Assembly: GCA_014621405.1 (NCBI GenBank)
Contig: JAANBC010000008.1
Location: 120,093-184,092, forward strand
Direction of reading: 5' to 3'
DNA length: 64,000 nt
DNA from: Stylonectria norvegica
Taxonomy: Eukaryota > Ascomycota > Sordariomycetes > Hypocreales > Nectriaceae
Shown here piece by piece: positions 10,866 to 22,964 of the stretch. Within the stretch, counting starts at the first letter, position 1; every line of letters begins with the position of its first letter. A program made the position numbers and the translations under genes. The notes below the pieces were generated by a model that searched no databases, was not told where the DNA came from, and worked only from the letters and a program-made list of their open reading frames with translations.

Positions 10866-12371
10866 TTATCGTTCGAAAAAGGACGACGCAGTTAAGAATG
10901 TCTTCTTGACGTTGCGCCATACCAACCCAACGGTAGCCACGATCGAGAAGATCTGCAGGATTTCCCAGGGGCGGCGTGTGCGACACGACGTCTCGATGAA
11001 GTCGACCTTGCCGCCGGCCATGGCGGGGAACCGCCCGGTGGTGATGTACTCCTCCATGAGAGCATCCTTCTTGTACCACTGATCTCGCAGCCAAAGATCA
11101 AACTTTTCCTGCTCCTCTAGTGGGATCTCGGCTATGGGGAAGCGCCGCCAGTAGAAGTTGACCGACTTCGGTGGGCGGCCCTGGAAGTAAGTGCTTTGAA
11201 GACCGAAGAAGTCCTCGCCGTATTTTCCTCGACTGACACCTCATTAGCACTGTTTATCAGTATACGACCGAGACGTGGCTGCTTACGGGATTCCTTCATA
11301 TGCGACCGTACAGTCATAAACATAATCAATAGTGCCCTTGAGCTCCTTTAAACAGAAGAACATGCCTGTGCTTCGCGGAAGCATCACGTGCTCCGGGTCC
11401 TTGAGGTTGTTCTTGGCCGCCCAGGCGGCGACTTTCGTCGTCCGTTGCCCGAGAGGTTGGTGCCTTCGGGGAAGAGAAGCAGCCACATAGGATCCAGGTA
11501 GGATTTTCCATTCGGGTCGACCTTGTGCTGCTTGAGCTTATTCAGACGGTAGGCCATCCTGGGCTGATCCGTCGCCATCTTCCTTGACATGAAGATGAAG
11601 CCATAGAACAGCATTCCCCAGCCAATAACTGGGATGAGCTTGAGCGACTCCTTGAGGATGATGTAGATGTGGCCATGCATCGCAGGTGTGTTGGCGTACC
11701 CAACCCACCAGAGGTACAACCAGTCGGTGTAAATCTAGACTCCCATCAGTATGCCGGGGTCTGATATTGAAAGCACGGCCCCTACGGCCCCTCGCTGGCG
11801 CATCCGTGTCCGTTGCGTATCCGTACCTGATGGTTCGCAATCATAATCATGCGTTCGGGAAAGTCGAACTGCACACCGCCCTCGCGCGTAGGCCTGATCT
11901 GTCCCGCGACAGACTCGTCGCCGCTGATCCGAATCGTCGACGGGCCCCAGATCTGCGTCATGACCGTCGTCGCAATGGCAAAGTGCTTCTTCGTCATGGC
12001 CATGTAGGCGTAGTACCACTCGCGATTGACAAAGTACAGGGGCGCGCCGATGAGCTGGGTCATATGGATGCTGCATTCAACCACAGCGGTCAGCCTTCTG
12101 CGATGCACGTGAAGATGCTCGAGGTCGACCGGAGTCGCGCACGCGGGGGCAACGCTTGAACGTACACGACGCAGCACATGAGAAAGTAGAGGCCAAGCAG
12201 CACAAGGCGCAGAACCTGCATGAACCGGCCATAGCTCTCTTTGCCCGAGGGATGCGCATCTTTCGGGCCTCTATTCAGGCGGTTGGCATTGTCGGTCAGC
12301 CCCGCAGCCACGTCCGGGCCTGGGATGGCGGTTTCAGGCGCATCGGGATGCTTCAGCTTCTCGTCGGCCAT
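10866..12371 (-). CDS. PlsC-type lysophospholipid acyltransferase, with a one-base frameshift
   Basis: Four exons: 12371-12166, 12070-11827, 11734-11287 and 11232-10866, with introns of 95, 92 and 54 nt. The summed coding length is 1265 nt, one short of 422 codons. The missing base lies at about 11436-11447. Before it the frame reads FPEGTNLSGNGRRKS; after it, the neighbouring frame continues WAAKNNLKDPEHVMLPRSTG. With one base supplied the product is about 421 aa. The acyltransferase block I catalytic pair is visible as NHQIYTDW (H-x4-D), spanning an exon junction, and block III as LLFPEGT. There is an N-terminal membrane span and a hydrophobic C-terminal one. The family (LCLAT/AGPAT-like; yeast relatives Cst26 and Muq1-linked acyltransferases) remodels phosphatidylinositol or other lysophospholipids in the ER. 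As written, the frame would end soon after block III. A sequencing or assembly error and real inactivation are both possible. Confidence 0.82.
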
Positions 12372-13377
12372 GGCGGCGATGGAGCGTCTGGGCCACGGTG
12401 ATTGTAGGCAATGGATGGTCGTAGACTCGTAGGTTTTCGTATAGTGAGATGTTGTACATGTAGGATCGAAGTCATCAGCCCTCAGCCCTCGACGCCGATA
12501 TAAAAGAAAAGAGCTCCCCCCAGCGGGCTCGCAAAGCCGCTCGCAGAGCCGCTCGCACACGGAAAGCCGTCGGCCGTACCAGGCAGACGCCAGCGCTGCA
12601 GTAACGAAAAACGGGCGCCGCGGGGTCGCGTGGCACTACCACAGGCACAGACATAAGACACAGGGCTGAGGATTCAACGGGTTATTAGTGGTAATAACGG
12701 GGGCCATCGGATACTTTCCATGTTGTCTTCAAGGGCAAGCGTGCGACAGAAGTCACTTGCTCGCTGCCTGTGATCCAAGTTGATACTTTAAGGGATGTTA
12801 CCTGGAGATCATTCAATATCGGCCACTTCGGCATGCACCCTGGGCTATGACGCCAGCAGGCGGGATCGGTCCAAGACCTGGCCGAATGCCGATTAGCCAA
12901 CCAGAATTCAGCCAAATGAACTCGATAGTCTAATTTTTGGGGTTGACTGGATATTTTTAAAAATAGTATCTATTCACATTGGATATCGAGATAATCTGCC
13001 TTGCCCATCATGCCATCCACGTGGCATCTATCGATCTGCAAAAATATGCAAGCATGCTGTCTATAACACAGCATTGAAAATAGTAATCAGACCACCTTGT
13101 TCAAAGTCACCGTAAAACGAACGAAATGAGAGCAAGCCGCCAACGCTGATGTTGAAGGACTAACCTCCACCTCAACGAGCCCTCCACTACCTGCCGAAGG
13201 CACCCCCCACGTGCAAAACAAGTAGGCGGTGAGGCTCCCTTCCACAGCAACACATTTCTGCCACCGCAACGAAATCGGATCCCAACAAGCGTCATTCCAT
13301 GTCCACAAAACTCGCTTGCGCCCGTCTTAGGTCTCTTGCACTGCACGGCACCATGCTTAAACTACTAAGTCTTCGTA
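12372..13377. other. Divergent promoter region, about 1.0 kb
   Basis: Between the acyltransferase start (minus) and the NAD kinase start (plus). No coding signal that I trust. The 12.9-13.1 kb part is AT-rich, and CACGTG-type E-box cores occur at about 13018 and 13207. I see no RNA gene. Confidence 0.5.
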
Positions 13378-14787
13378 ATGTTTAAACGCACTCTTACCAG
13401 CGGGCCTGCGTTCTTTGAGCCAGTTCTCCCGCGGAGGCCGGCTGCGTGGAGTCCAATCCGACAGCAGTCATCTCCGTCGCAATGCCGCTGTCTCTCCACG
13501 ACCCGGCCGCTCTGGATGGCAGACATTCGGAGCATAGCAGAGCTTCCAGCACGAACGAACCCCCGATATCTACAAAGCACGAAGCCTGGGTCTTCCCTGC
13601 TCTCGCTCAACTGGCCACATCCCCCTCGGAATCTGCTTCTCATCCAGAAACTGTACTCGGCGCCTGTTGTCGAGGCCGTTGTCAAGTTCACAAAGTACGT
13701 CCACGCCGAGTACCCTGACGTCAACTTCGTCTTCGAATCCCGAATCGCCGAGTCTCTCCGGGACCGCTTCAAGTTCCCCATCTACGCATCCGACAATCGG
13801 TCCAACATTGCCGACAAAATCGATATCATCACGACCTTTGGTGGTGATGGCACAGTTCTACGAGCGGCCAGCCTATTCAAGCTGAATAGCTCGGTGCCCC
13901 CGATCTTGTCCTTCAGCATGGGCACAGTGGGATTTCTGGGAGAATGGGATTTTGGGCATCACAAGAAGGCCTGGCGAGAAATGTACATGAGCGGCAGTGA
14001 TGTTGCCGCCCGGGAGGCTGCGTTGCCCCTGGGAGTGCAGGACCAAAACCCCAAGACGTCACATATCGGGTGGGAGCGCATGAAGGGCAAGAGTCTTGGG
14101 GCTCAGAGAGCCTCCAAGGTCCTGCTGCGACATCGCATAAAGGCCGACGTATACGATCCAGAGGGGAACAATATCAATCACTGGCTGTCTAACACGCTGG
14201 CGAGTGACGCCGAATCGGGCGCGAGACCGATCGCGGAGTCAAAGGAGCCGTCACCTTCCCTGCGTGCCATCAACGAGATCTCCGTGCATCGGGGCTCGCA
14301 TCCTCACCTGGCAATCATCGACATCTACCAGAACGGCCACTTTCTCACTGAAACTACAGCTGATGGCATCTTGATCAGCACACCGACTGGCTCGACCGCC
14401 TATAGCCTTAGTGCAGGCGGCCCTATCGTCCACCCGCTTGTCAAGTCTCTCCTCATCACACCCATCAGCCCTTGCAGCCTCAGCTTCCGCTCGTTGGTAC
14501 TCCCGCTGGACACCAAGGTGAGCCTGCGGATGAGCCCGAAGAATCGCGGCCGAGAGCTCGACCTCAGCATCGATGGAAAGCGATGCGCAGGGGTTTCTCC
14601 GGGCTCCGAGATTAGGGTCGAGGGTGAGTTTGTTGGGCGAGCGGGCCCGGGCGAGGAGTGGCATGGCGGAGTTCCGTGTGTGATCCGGACCGAAGACGAC
14701 GATCCCTGGGTTGGAGGATTGAACGGATTGCTGAAGTTTAACCATCCCTTCGGGAGGGAGCCAGCGGGTGGCGAGTTCTCTGATTAG
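13378..14787 (+). CDS. NAD(H) kinase, mitochondrial (Pos5-like)
   Basis: A single uninterrupted ORF of 469 aa. The N-terminal ~45 residues are rich in Arg, Ser and Pro with few acidic residues and end near CLSTTRPLW, which suggests a mitochondrial targeting sequence. The ATP-NAD kinase domain follows. The GGDGTVLRA motif (about residue 154) binds nucleotide. Then come the conserved substrate blocks NEISVHRGSHP (about 302) and TPTGSTAYSLSAGGPIVHP (about 339), and a C-terminal beta-rich part with the family's SIDG motif. The enzyme phosphorylates NAD(H) to NADP(H) with ATP; a mitochondrial form supplies NADPH for oxidative-stress defence and iron-sulphur or proline metabolism. Fungal genomes carry several paralogues. 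The Pos5-like assignment rests on the presequence and overall layout and is less certain than the family. The gene has no introns. Confidence 0.92.
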   Translation: MFKRTLTSGPAFFEPVLPRRPAAWSPIRQQSSPSQCRCLSTTRPLWMADIRSIAELPARTNPRYLQSTKPGSSLLSLNWPHPPRNLLLIQKLYSAPVVEAVVKFTKYVHAEYPDVNFVFESRIAESLRDRFKFPIYASDNRSNIADKIDIITTFGGDGTVLRAASLFKLNSSVPPILSFSMGTVGFLGEWDFGHHKKAWREMYMSGSDVAAREAALPLGVQDQNPKTSHIGWERMKGKSLGAQRASKVLLRHRIKADVYDPEGNNINHWLSNTLASDAESGARPIAESKEPSPSLRAINEISVHRGSHPHLAIIDIYQNGHFLTETTADGILISTPTGSTAYSLSAGGPIVHPLVKSLLITPISPCSLSFRSLVLPLDTKVSLRMSPKNRGRELDLSIDGKRCAGVSPGSEIRVEGEFVGRAGPGEEWHGGVPCVIRTEDDDPWVGGLNGLLKFNHPFGREPAGGEFSD

Positions 14788-16437
14788 GTGGACATTGGAG
14801 GATAATCGCCAAGACTTCGAAACTGTATTTATAGAACTTGATACCCCCCCTGAATGCAGGGTTACAGCTCAGGATATAGGTGACAGCGACAAACACGAGT
14901 AACACACAATGTAAGCAGTTTTAGCGATAGCCATGCGAATTAACGAATGATTTGCGGCACGTAAGCCGAAGGCTACCATAATTGCATCAAACTCATAATA
15001 GTTTGCTGTGTCGAGACGGAGTTGAAGTCATCACCGATGCCGATGTGCCTGATTGCGCGACTCGGCCGAACCGGACTACATATAATAGTGGGCCCCGAGC
15101 TCCTGGACTCCCGGACTCCGGGATGTCCGTTTCGAAGCAGATGAGCCTCCACTCATTGGACCGGACCCTTCGGATGTTGAAATAAAATAGACCATGACGT
15201 TAATGTGCATGGGTAATGAACATTTCAGACATCTAGTTGCCAGATGCTCGCGATAAGAGCACATTTGAATGCATCCATAACGTCCAAAGTACAACTTGAC
15301 ACAAGCCGGTCCAGAAAGTCCGAACTTAACAGAGCCTCCTAGGTAGGATCCAGCTTACATGTACTTCCAGTCAGCTTTGAGGCTGGAGTTGCATGCATGC
15401 TGACTGCTGAGTCGATAATTACGTGCAGGCTGTGATACAAAAAGACAACATGCAGTGGGCGCAGACCAGCTCATCATAGTCAGCCGTTAACTCGATGACT
15501 TCGGGAGGTGGCTTCGTTGCAACAAGGCCCGCATCAGGCAGTTCTTTTTGCCTTGTTTAGCTTTCCAAAGGATTGCATCGCTCACCTATTCTATCCTATC
15601 CTGCTTAGTGTTGAAGTAAAATGGATCCGCAGCTCCGTTGACACCTCCATGGATGGATCCATTGCAGGGACGGACGCAGCGCTGCCGTCTTGGCACATCC
15701 ATCGTGCTCGGCGATTTGGATACGTACTAACTAAGCACCGCGCTTGCTGGGGCTGACTTTACGAAGCAAAAACAAAAGGTCTTGACTACATTAATATGAA
15801 CGGAGAACGAGGAGAGGATGTGTCGCGATCCATGAAGATTCGAAATTGAAGGGCTCTCGTCAGCTGGGGCCGCATGAGCGTTGTGGTGTACATAGGTGGT
15901 GCAGCGCGGACCGCTATGAACGGGCTTGGCGACTGACAGGCGGTGGTGGAGCCTTGTCGGGAGCCAGTAAAGCCCCGAACTACAGCTCTGTTAGTGGCTA
16001 GCACAACGGGCCAAGCCCCCTAAGCCCCTCTGGGAGCGGTCCACGTACTCTAAACCCCGCCCCTGGGCTGTCTTGGTGGCAGAGCTGCGGTGCGCGTGTT
16101 ACTGGGCTGACTTGGCGTAGTCAATGCGACGGCGATCGCAGTACGAGAAGCGATTAGTGAAAATGCCATTTAGTTGTCAGGTCCCGTATTCCCATTTCTG
16201 TTTCGCATGTGCTGTATGACTTTGCTCTTGCAATTCCATTTCTATCTTCAAGTTGCTCTTCTTTTCGTTGCCTCTATACCTTACCTTCGGGCTACTTATT
16301 ATTAGTACACGCGTCGTCCCACTAGCTGCGCTCCGCGCTTCGTCGCCCATCCGCTTCTCCTTTCAATCTCCCGTTCAAGGTTGGATTCTCTCAGCTGGGC
16401 GCACTTTGGAGAATTGGAATTGGAAAGCCCAGCATCC
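14788..16437. other. Intergenic, about 1.65 kb, promoter of the lysophospholipase gene
   Basis: No gene supported. A GC-rich imperfect palindrome sits at about 15099-15125 (CCCGGACTCCGGG core). A C-rich patch at 16014-16065 carries several CCCCT cores. The last ~200 nt before the ATG are C/T-rich, as is usual upstream of fungal starts. Confidence 0.5.
16014..16065. promoter_or_regulatory. Cluster of CCCCT (STRE-like) cores
   Basis: Three CCCCT cores occur within about 50 bp, roughly 370-420 bp upstream of the lysophospholipase ATG. CCCCT is the stress-response element of yeast Msn2/4 and related fungal zinc-finger regulators, but the core is short and the region is generally C-rich. The regulatory role is inference. 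Confidence 0.25.
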
Positions 16438-18548
16438 ATGGCCCCCAGCTTCTCTTCCCGCCTGACGCTCCTGCTGGCAGCTGCCTCGGCGCTGAGTCCA
16501 GCAGGGGCGAGTCCGCGGGACGCAGGTACGCTGCCCTCTAAGCTTAAAGGCCGAGCCTTAAAACCCGAGCGTTTTAGTGGTCGTCGCGTGGACACTTTTT
16601 TGACGTCACTGTAGTTGACCCGCGAGACGCCGTTGTTGCCATCACCACTTCCAACACAGTCGCCGACGTCGCACGCAGAGGAACAGACGAAGCTCCCAAC
16701 GGCTATGTGCCTACCGAAGGCGACTGTCCGACTGACCGACCCAAGATCCGAAATGGCGCCTCGCTGTCCTCCATGGAGAAGGAGTGGCTTCCCAAGCGCC
16801 GCAACGAAACCGTCTCACACATCCGCGACCTGTTGAGCAGGATCGCCATCCCCAACTTCGACAGCGTCGCATACTTAAAAGATGCCGAGACGGATACGAC
16901 GGCACTGCCCAATATTGGTCTGGCCGTTTCGGGCGGTGGCTACCGCGCCATGCTGTGCGGTGCTGGCGCCTTGGCCGCGTGGGATATTCGATCAGATGGG
17001 AGCGACCAGCCGGGAAACCTGGGAGGCTTACTGCAGAGCGCAACGTACCTCTCGGGTCTTTCGGGTGGTGGGTGGCTAGTGGGTAGTCTCATGATGAACA
17101 ACTTTACCTCGGTGCAGGAGAGCGTCAACTTCCCCGGCATCTGGCAGCTGGAGAACTCTATCTTTGAAGGTGCGTTGTCAGTGTGGCTGGGATATCACGA
17201 GGGGGGCTAACATTATACAGGTCCTGAACGATACAGCTTGCTGGGCTACTATGACGATGTCTTCGATGCCGTGTCGGATAAGAAAGACGCTGGCTACGAA
17301 CGATCGCTAACCGACTATTGGGGTCGCATGCTGTCATACCAACTCATCAACGCCACCGATGGTGGCCCTGGATTTACCTGGTCCTCCCTGGTCGACGATC
17401 CCGATTTCTCCTCAGGAAAGGCGCCGCTTCCCATCCTCGTCGCCGATGGGCGTGCTCCCGACGAGACGCTCGTTGCCCTCAACTCGACCAACTTCGAGCT
17501 CAGCCCCTGGGAGATGGGCTCTTTCGACCCAGTCTTGAGAGGATTCGCGCCTATGAAGTACGTCGGATCCGAATTCAACAACGGTACGCTCCCGAGCAAC
17601 AAGCAGTGTGTGCGAGGCTTCGACAATGCAGGCTATGTCATGGGCACGTCGAGCAGTTTGTTCAACCAGATTATTCTGTACTTGAACGATTCAAACAGCA
17701 ACTATCTGCCCGACGACGTCCCAAGCTTTGCCGTCGACGCACTGTCGTCTATCTTGGCAGATATTGGGAAGAATAACGACGATATCGCCGACTGGACGCC
17801 GAATCCGTTCAAAGGCTGGAACGAAGCTGACAATCTGAGCGCCAACTCGGATAGGCTTACGCTGGTCGACGGAGGAGAGGATCTGCAGAACATACCTTAC
17901 TACCCGCATATTCGCAACGAACGTGAGGTTGACATCGTGTTCTCATTTGACTCCTCCTTCGACACTGACTCCGGCTGGCCCGATGGAGCATCTGCCATCG
18001 CCACATACGAGCGATCCCTCTCGAATATTTCAGAAGGCACGTCGTTCCCCGTTGTCCCCGGCAAGGCGACCTTCCGCAACCTAGGCTTCAACAGCAAACC
18101 CACGTTCTTCGGCTGCAATGCCACCAACACGACGGAGACGTCGCCCCTGATCGTCTACATCCCCAACTACCCCTACATCTACGCCTCCAACATCTCCACC
18201 TTCCAGATGACCATCAACCAAACGGAGCTCTCGGCCATCATCGAGAACGGCTACGCCGTCGCCACGCAGCTCAACGGCACCCGCGACAAGGACTGGCCCG
18301 TGTGTGTCGGTTGCGCCATCCTATCTCGCAGCTTCGATCGTACCAAAACCACCATCCCGGATAAGTGCCAGGAGTGCTTTACCAACTACTGCTGGAACGG
18401 CACCCTCGACGAGAGCGACCCGGCACCATACTGGCCTGAATTCATCAGCACGCCCCTCAACATCGAGAGCTTCGGCAGCAAGCTCGTAGGCAGCAGTATG
18501 GGTGTGGTGGTAATGGCAGCTCTGGTTGGAATATCACTTGCATTATAG
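16438..18548 (+). CDS. Lysophospholipase / phospholipase B, GPI-anchored
   Basis: Three exons: 16438-16525, 16615-17169 and 17221-18548 (introns of 89 and 51 nt); phase closes to 656 aa. A signal peptide of about 24 residues is followed by the cPLA2-like catalytic domain. The oxyanion/Arg motif LAVSGGGYRAM is at about residue 131, the nucleophile elbow GLSGGGW (catalytic Ser) at about 176, and the catalytic Asp motif LVDGGEDLQNIP at about 430. Many N-x-S/T sequons and Cys residues (CVGC, CQECFTNYCW) fit an extracellular glycoprotein. The C-terminus ends in a hydrophobic tail (SSMGVVVMAALVGISLAL) with a small-residue cleavage site, indicating GPI anchoring. The enzyme removes acyl chains from phospholipids and lysophospholipids at the wall and plasma membrane. 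The length is normal for fungal Plb proteins. All catalytic residues are present. Confidence 0.94.
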
Positions 18549-19357
18549 AAAGCGAACCCCGATAGGGCTCTCAAGAGGGCTAGCGGTGGCTTAGATTGGC
18601 ATAATTACTACTGTTGTCAGTTCCATTTAAACGAATATACCCATGTTTCCAAGCTTTGCTTTGCCTTCGGCCCTGGCGGTATTGCACAGGGTCACTGATG
18701 ATAGCCTGGTGTTTTATGACACTGAGGATGGACGACGGTACAATTCTGGCGTTAATCGCCCTTGTCGCGGTCGTTCTTTCTCAGCTCCAGATTTGCCAAA
18801 GTTGAGCTTCGGTTCAGAACTGATGTTTTCTAAGATCTTATGAACGAGTAGGATTACAATAACTGTTGTACAAATAGAGCAGCAATACCAGTACAGACTA
18901 TCGGTTCGTCTTTCGTGATAACTGTCAGGATTATGCTGTGATCAAATGATGTAGAAGCTCGACTTTCTTTATTGATCAGATTACATCTGTAAGAGAACCA
19001 ATTCATACATACAGGACCTTATCAAGTCATGTATGTATCCCTTGGTTACAACCCGTGTCACTTTGTGGTCATGTCCTCGTACGCCGAAATATGCTAGGAT
19101 CACCTTAACCTTACGAATTTGTGGTATTGCTCACTAGTACTCTATGTGACTGAGTAGCTACTCCCCAGAAGTGGTCCACACGTCATCCATCTTCACGATG
19201 ATGTTTACTTACTTCCAGGTTTCCAAGTTAAGCAGTCGAGCCTTTCCCACACTGAACCAACTGACATAAGCCACCTCCCGTCGTAATGTTATTTTTTGTT
19301 ATATCAGGCATGTTTATCCCACAATTCCGTTTATTCTACCCCCAAGCTCCTCCTACA
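18549..19357. other. Convergent intergenic, about 0.8 kb
   Basis: Between the 3' ends of the lysophospholipase (plus) and transketolase-like (minus) genes. AT-rich, with only short ORFs and no recognised element. Transcript ends for both genes are expected here. Confidence 0.5.
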
Positions 19358-21706
19358 TCAGTGCTCATGCCTCACCGGGTTTAAATCCCTAAACTCGCCC
19401 CTTAAACTCTCGATCCCCTCCCTCCTCACCTCCTCCACTAACTCAGCCACCTCGGGCGCGATCACCGCCTCGTCGAATCCAAAATACTTGTACGCATCCT
19501 TGCCGGGCAAGCTCTTGCCAAACGTTGACATGGAGAAGCCCGCGTCAGCGTACCGCTCCCACCCGTTCACGCTGTAGGCCTCGATTACGACGCGGGGTGC
19601 TTTGGAGCGGTACTGTAGGACTTGGCGCTTATACTCGACGGGCTGGGCGTGGAAGAGGCGCTGACAGGGGAAAGAAACGATGCGGGCGCGGATGTTGTAC
19701 TTGCTGCGGAGGACTTCGCGGGCCTGCACGGCGAAGCACATCTCTGCGCCGACGCCGATGAGCGTGACGTCGGCGTCTTCCTCCTCAATGAAGACGTATG
19801 CGCCGCGCTGGGCACCCTCTCGGCTTGAGTACTGGGGGTACTGCTCGAGGTTCTGGCGCGAGAGCGAAATGATAGACGGCGTGTCCTTTGCCTCGAGAGC
19901 GGAGATGAAGGCGCCAGCCGTCTCTTCCGTGTCACACGGCCGGATATATAGCACGTTGGGCATGGCACGGTAGAGGCTGGGCAGTGCGATGGGTTGGTGC
20001 GTGGGACCGTCTTCGCCGGTGCCAATGGAGTCGTGGGTGGCGATGTGGATGGCTTGTAGGCCTTGGAGAGCGCCCATGCGAACGCCAGGAGCAGCGTACT
20101 GAATAAGTGTTAGGTGGTGGTTGAAAACAGGGGGGTACTTGGAACTTACAATGTAGAACATGAAGAAGCTAGATGTGATGGGGAGAATGGTTCCTTTGTT
20201 GAAGGCAGCGAGGCCGTTGGATATGGACGCCATAGCATGTTCGCGGATGCCCCAATGGATATATCGACCGGTATAATCGCCGTTGATACCACATGCCGTC
20301 TTGAGTCCAGGCTACAACAGTGGTTAGAAGATAGTACCCTCGATGTCTCTCGAGAAACTCACGTGTTGGAAATCCACCTTGTCTTTCCAGATCATATTCA
20401 CCGAAGGTGACAGATCCGCCGTACCAACCATGAAGTTCTTCAGCTTTGCCGCGAGCGGGTTGCAGATGATGCCCGCCGACTTGCGCGACGCCGTGGGTGT
20501 TGTAGGAAACGTTTCCTTGGCGGGGATAATACTCCTCCAGTCGTCGGTGAACCGACCGTCGACTCTCTTACTAAACTCCTCGTATAGCTCCGTGTGCTCC
20601 TTTTCATACCTGCTCACAAGACCGTTCCAGTTCTCCTCCAGCTTCTCGCCCCGAGTCTTCATTTCGCGGAAGAACCCGTACACCTCGTCCGACACGACGA
20701 AATGCTCATCAGGGTTTATTCCAAACGCCTTTTTGATGCCCCTGACGCCCTCGTTTCCATACGCGGCGCCGTGAGCCTTTGCGTCGCCAGCGACTGTGCT
20801 GCCCACCCCGATGATAGTCCGCACATTGATGAAAGTGGGACGTTCGGTGCTGGCCTTGGCTTGGAGGAGAGCTTTGACGAGTCCCTCGACGTCGTAACAA
20901 CCGTCTTCGATCTCGATGACGTCCCATCCGCAGGCACGCATCTTGGCATTAACGTCCTCGGAGTTGCAGAGGTCAACGCTGCCGTCACAGGTGATCTGGT
21001 TGTTGTCGTAGATGACAACCAAGTTGTTCAGTTTCCAGTGGCCGGCAAGTTGAATAGACTCCAGCGTGACACCCTCTTGTAGACAGGCGTCGCCGATCAT
21101 ACACCACGTAGTGTTATTGACGAGCTCGTATCCTGGCTTATTGTATGTGGCGGCTAGATGCTTGGTAGCCATGGCGAGACCAACGGCGTTGGCAATGCCC
21201 TGACCGAGAGGACCCGTTGTCACCTCAATGCCATCGTGTTCGATCTCGGGATGGCCGGGACAAAATGAGTCGAGACGAGCAGAATGGTACGTCTTAAGCT
21301 GATTAAGAGTCATGTGCTTGTAGCCGGTGAGATGGAGGAAGGTATATTGGAAGAGACAGGTGTGGCCATTGGAGAGGACGAAGCGGTCGCGGTTGAAGTA
21401 ATTGGGATTGCTGGGGGAGTACTTCATAACGTATTTCCAGAGAGCGAGGCCAATGGCTGCCATGCCCATGGCGCTCCTGTGAAGATGTGAGTCTTCAAAG
21501 TGTTCCTGAAGTTTCATGGCGTTGGAGGTGTTTTCTTACCCAGGATGGCCGCCATTGAATTGTTGGCAAAGATCAGCAATCAAGCAGCGGAATTGACGCA
21601 GAACAAGATCAATTGTTGCTGAGTCTTCGTTGTTGAATCTTTTGATGTCGCTCGACACATGGACAGGCGAGTCCTTGAGGTCGGGAGTGAGTGCAATGGG
21701 CGCCAT
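19358..21706 (-). CDS. Dihydroxyacetone synthase-like transketolase
   Basis: Four exons: 21706-21540, 21476-20363, 20311-20150 and 20098-19358 (introns of 63, 51 and 51 nt); phase closes to 727 aa. The thiamine-diphosphate N-terminal domain shows GGHPGSAMGM and SNGH, then GPLGQGI and the TPP/Mg motif GDACLQEG...DNNQ. The pyrimidine domain shows GIREHAM, and a C-terminal domain follows. The run LSNGHTCLFQYTFLHL and the CPGHPEIEHD block resemble yeast peroxisomal dihydroxyacetone synthase more than ordinary transketolase. That family moves the C2 unit of xylulose-5-phosphate to formaldehyde or another aldehyde, giving dihydroxyacetone plus glyceraldehyde-3-phosphate. The C-terminus (-PVRHEH) lacks a PTS1 signal, unlike methylotrophic yeast enzymes, so a cytosolic location is likely. 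The ATG at 21706 is used; an in-frame upstream codon is TTG. Dihydroxyacetone kinase lies 5.6 kb away. Confidence 0.88.
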
Positions 21707-22964
21707 GTTTGCGAGTGTGACCAAGGCCAGCAGTTACAGTAGGGTATGTCAACGGAGGAAGATAGAGACAGTCATGCAAATACCCAGCCTGGAGATATAT
21801 CATCTCCATCTCCATTAGTCTAGGTTCTGCACCAGGAATTCCTCTCATGCATGTGACTTGGTCTAGTTGACGAGGAGTTTCGACTCCCGAGCGGTTGAGA
21901 CTGCTCGATACCGAAAGGGGTAATCGGGAGCGCCGCGGGGGACGACTCCACGATGGCGTCTCTCTCAAACGGGGAATGAGGGGCGGCCCAATGCGGCAGT
22001 GAGAAGCGCTCGCCTTGCGAACCCCGGAGGCGATTGCGCTTACAATTACCAAGTATTACTTTAGGCGGGCAGATGATCTTGGCGAGCTTTAATCCTCGTT
22101 CTGCGTCTCGGCTGCCATCCTTGTTTTGAGGAGTCAGCAAGGTGGCCAAGTTGCAACGCGCGCAATTGCCGTTGGCGATGCCTTCACGATGAATGACGGA
22201 TGCTGAGATCCCCGATGAATGAAAAGTGCTGGGCCCTCCTATATTCATATGGTGTCTGCATGTACGATTCTCCATGAACTCCGTTCTGCTCAGCCATGAC
22301 CATTTTCTCAATGCCCTGATATAGAACTACTAGTGAGCAACTTTGTCAGACGTGGTTCGAGGTCTGATTTTAAACTTCATAGGAAGCATTGTACGGTATC
22401 AAAATATAAATATGAGATAGAGCAATCGTTGGGTGTGGTAAGGCTGATTCAGTGTGTTCCTACACCCGCTTGCTTTGATGCCTTGATGAGAGATCCATGG
22501 ACGTTGACGTTGATTTGCGAGTCAGGGATGGTGGGTGGCTGTGTTGTGAGGTCTGCTAGCGAGTATCCACTCTTTAACACGGTGCTAGTTTCACCGACGC
22601 ACCGTGTACAACAATAACATCAGCAGTCTTTCTGGCACACTCATCATCTCTCAATGCAATCCAAATAACCTCACAACCTATCATGAACTGCCGTGTCCTT
22701 CATCCATAGGCAACCGCTTTCGAGAACTCAGGCAGTGGTCGCTCACCCTCCGCGGTGTCTTGGTGGCGTTCTCACTGCCACCACAATCGCGTCTATAGCG
22801 CGGATCCAGCCTCAGCTGGGCTGAGAGAGGCCGCTTTGATGGATGCCTTGTGATCTTTGTCCCCTAATTAATTGAAGCTTAAGTTACAGTATTTCCCTCC
22901 GTTCAGAGGAGAAATAATATTCTCTTTATTCAACTCACAGGAACCTCGACGATTTTCACTCAAA
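21707..22964. promoter_or_regulatory. Divergent promoter region between DHA-synthase-like and ADP-ribosylglycohydrolase genes
   Basis: A 1.26-kb gap separates the two start codons, which point away from each other. No gene is supported inside. Shared control of the two genes is possible but unproven; I see no convincing repeated operator. Confidence 0.35.

Noticed and set aside
18895..19350. Possible RNA gene in the AT-rich convergent region
   Set aside because: No box A/B pair, snoRNA boxes or stable hairpin could be identified by eye.
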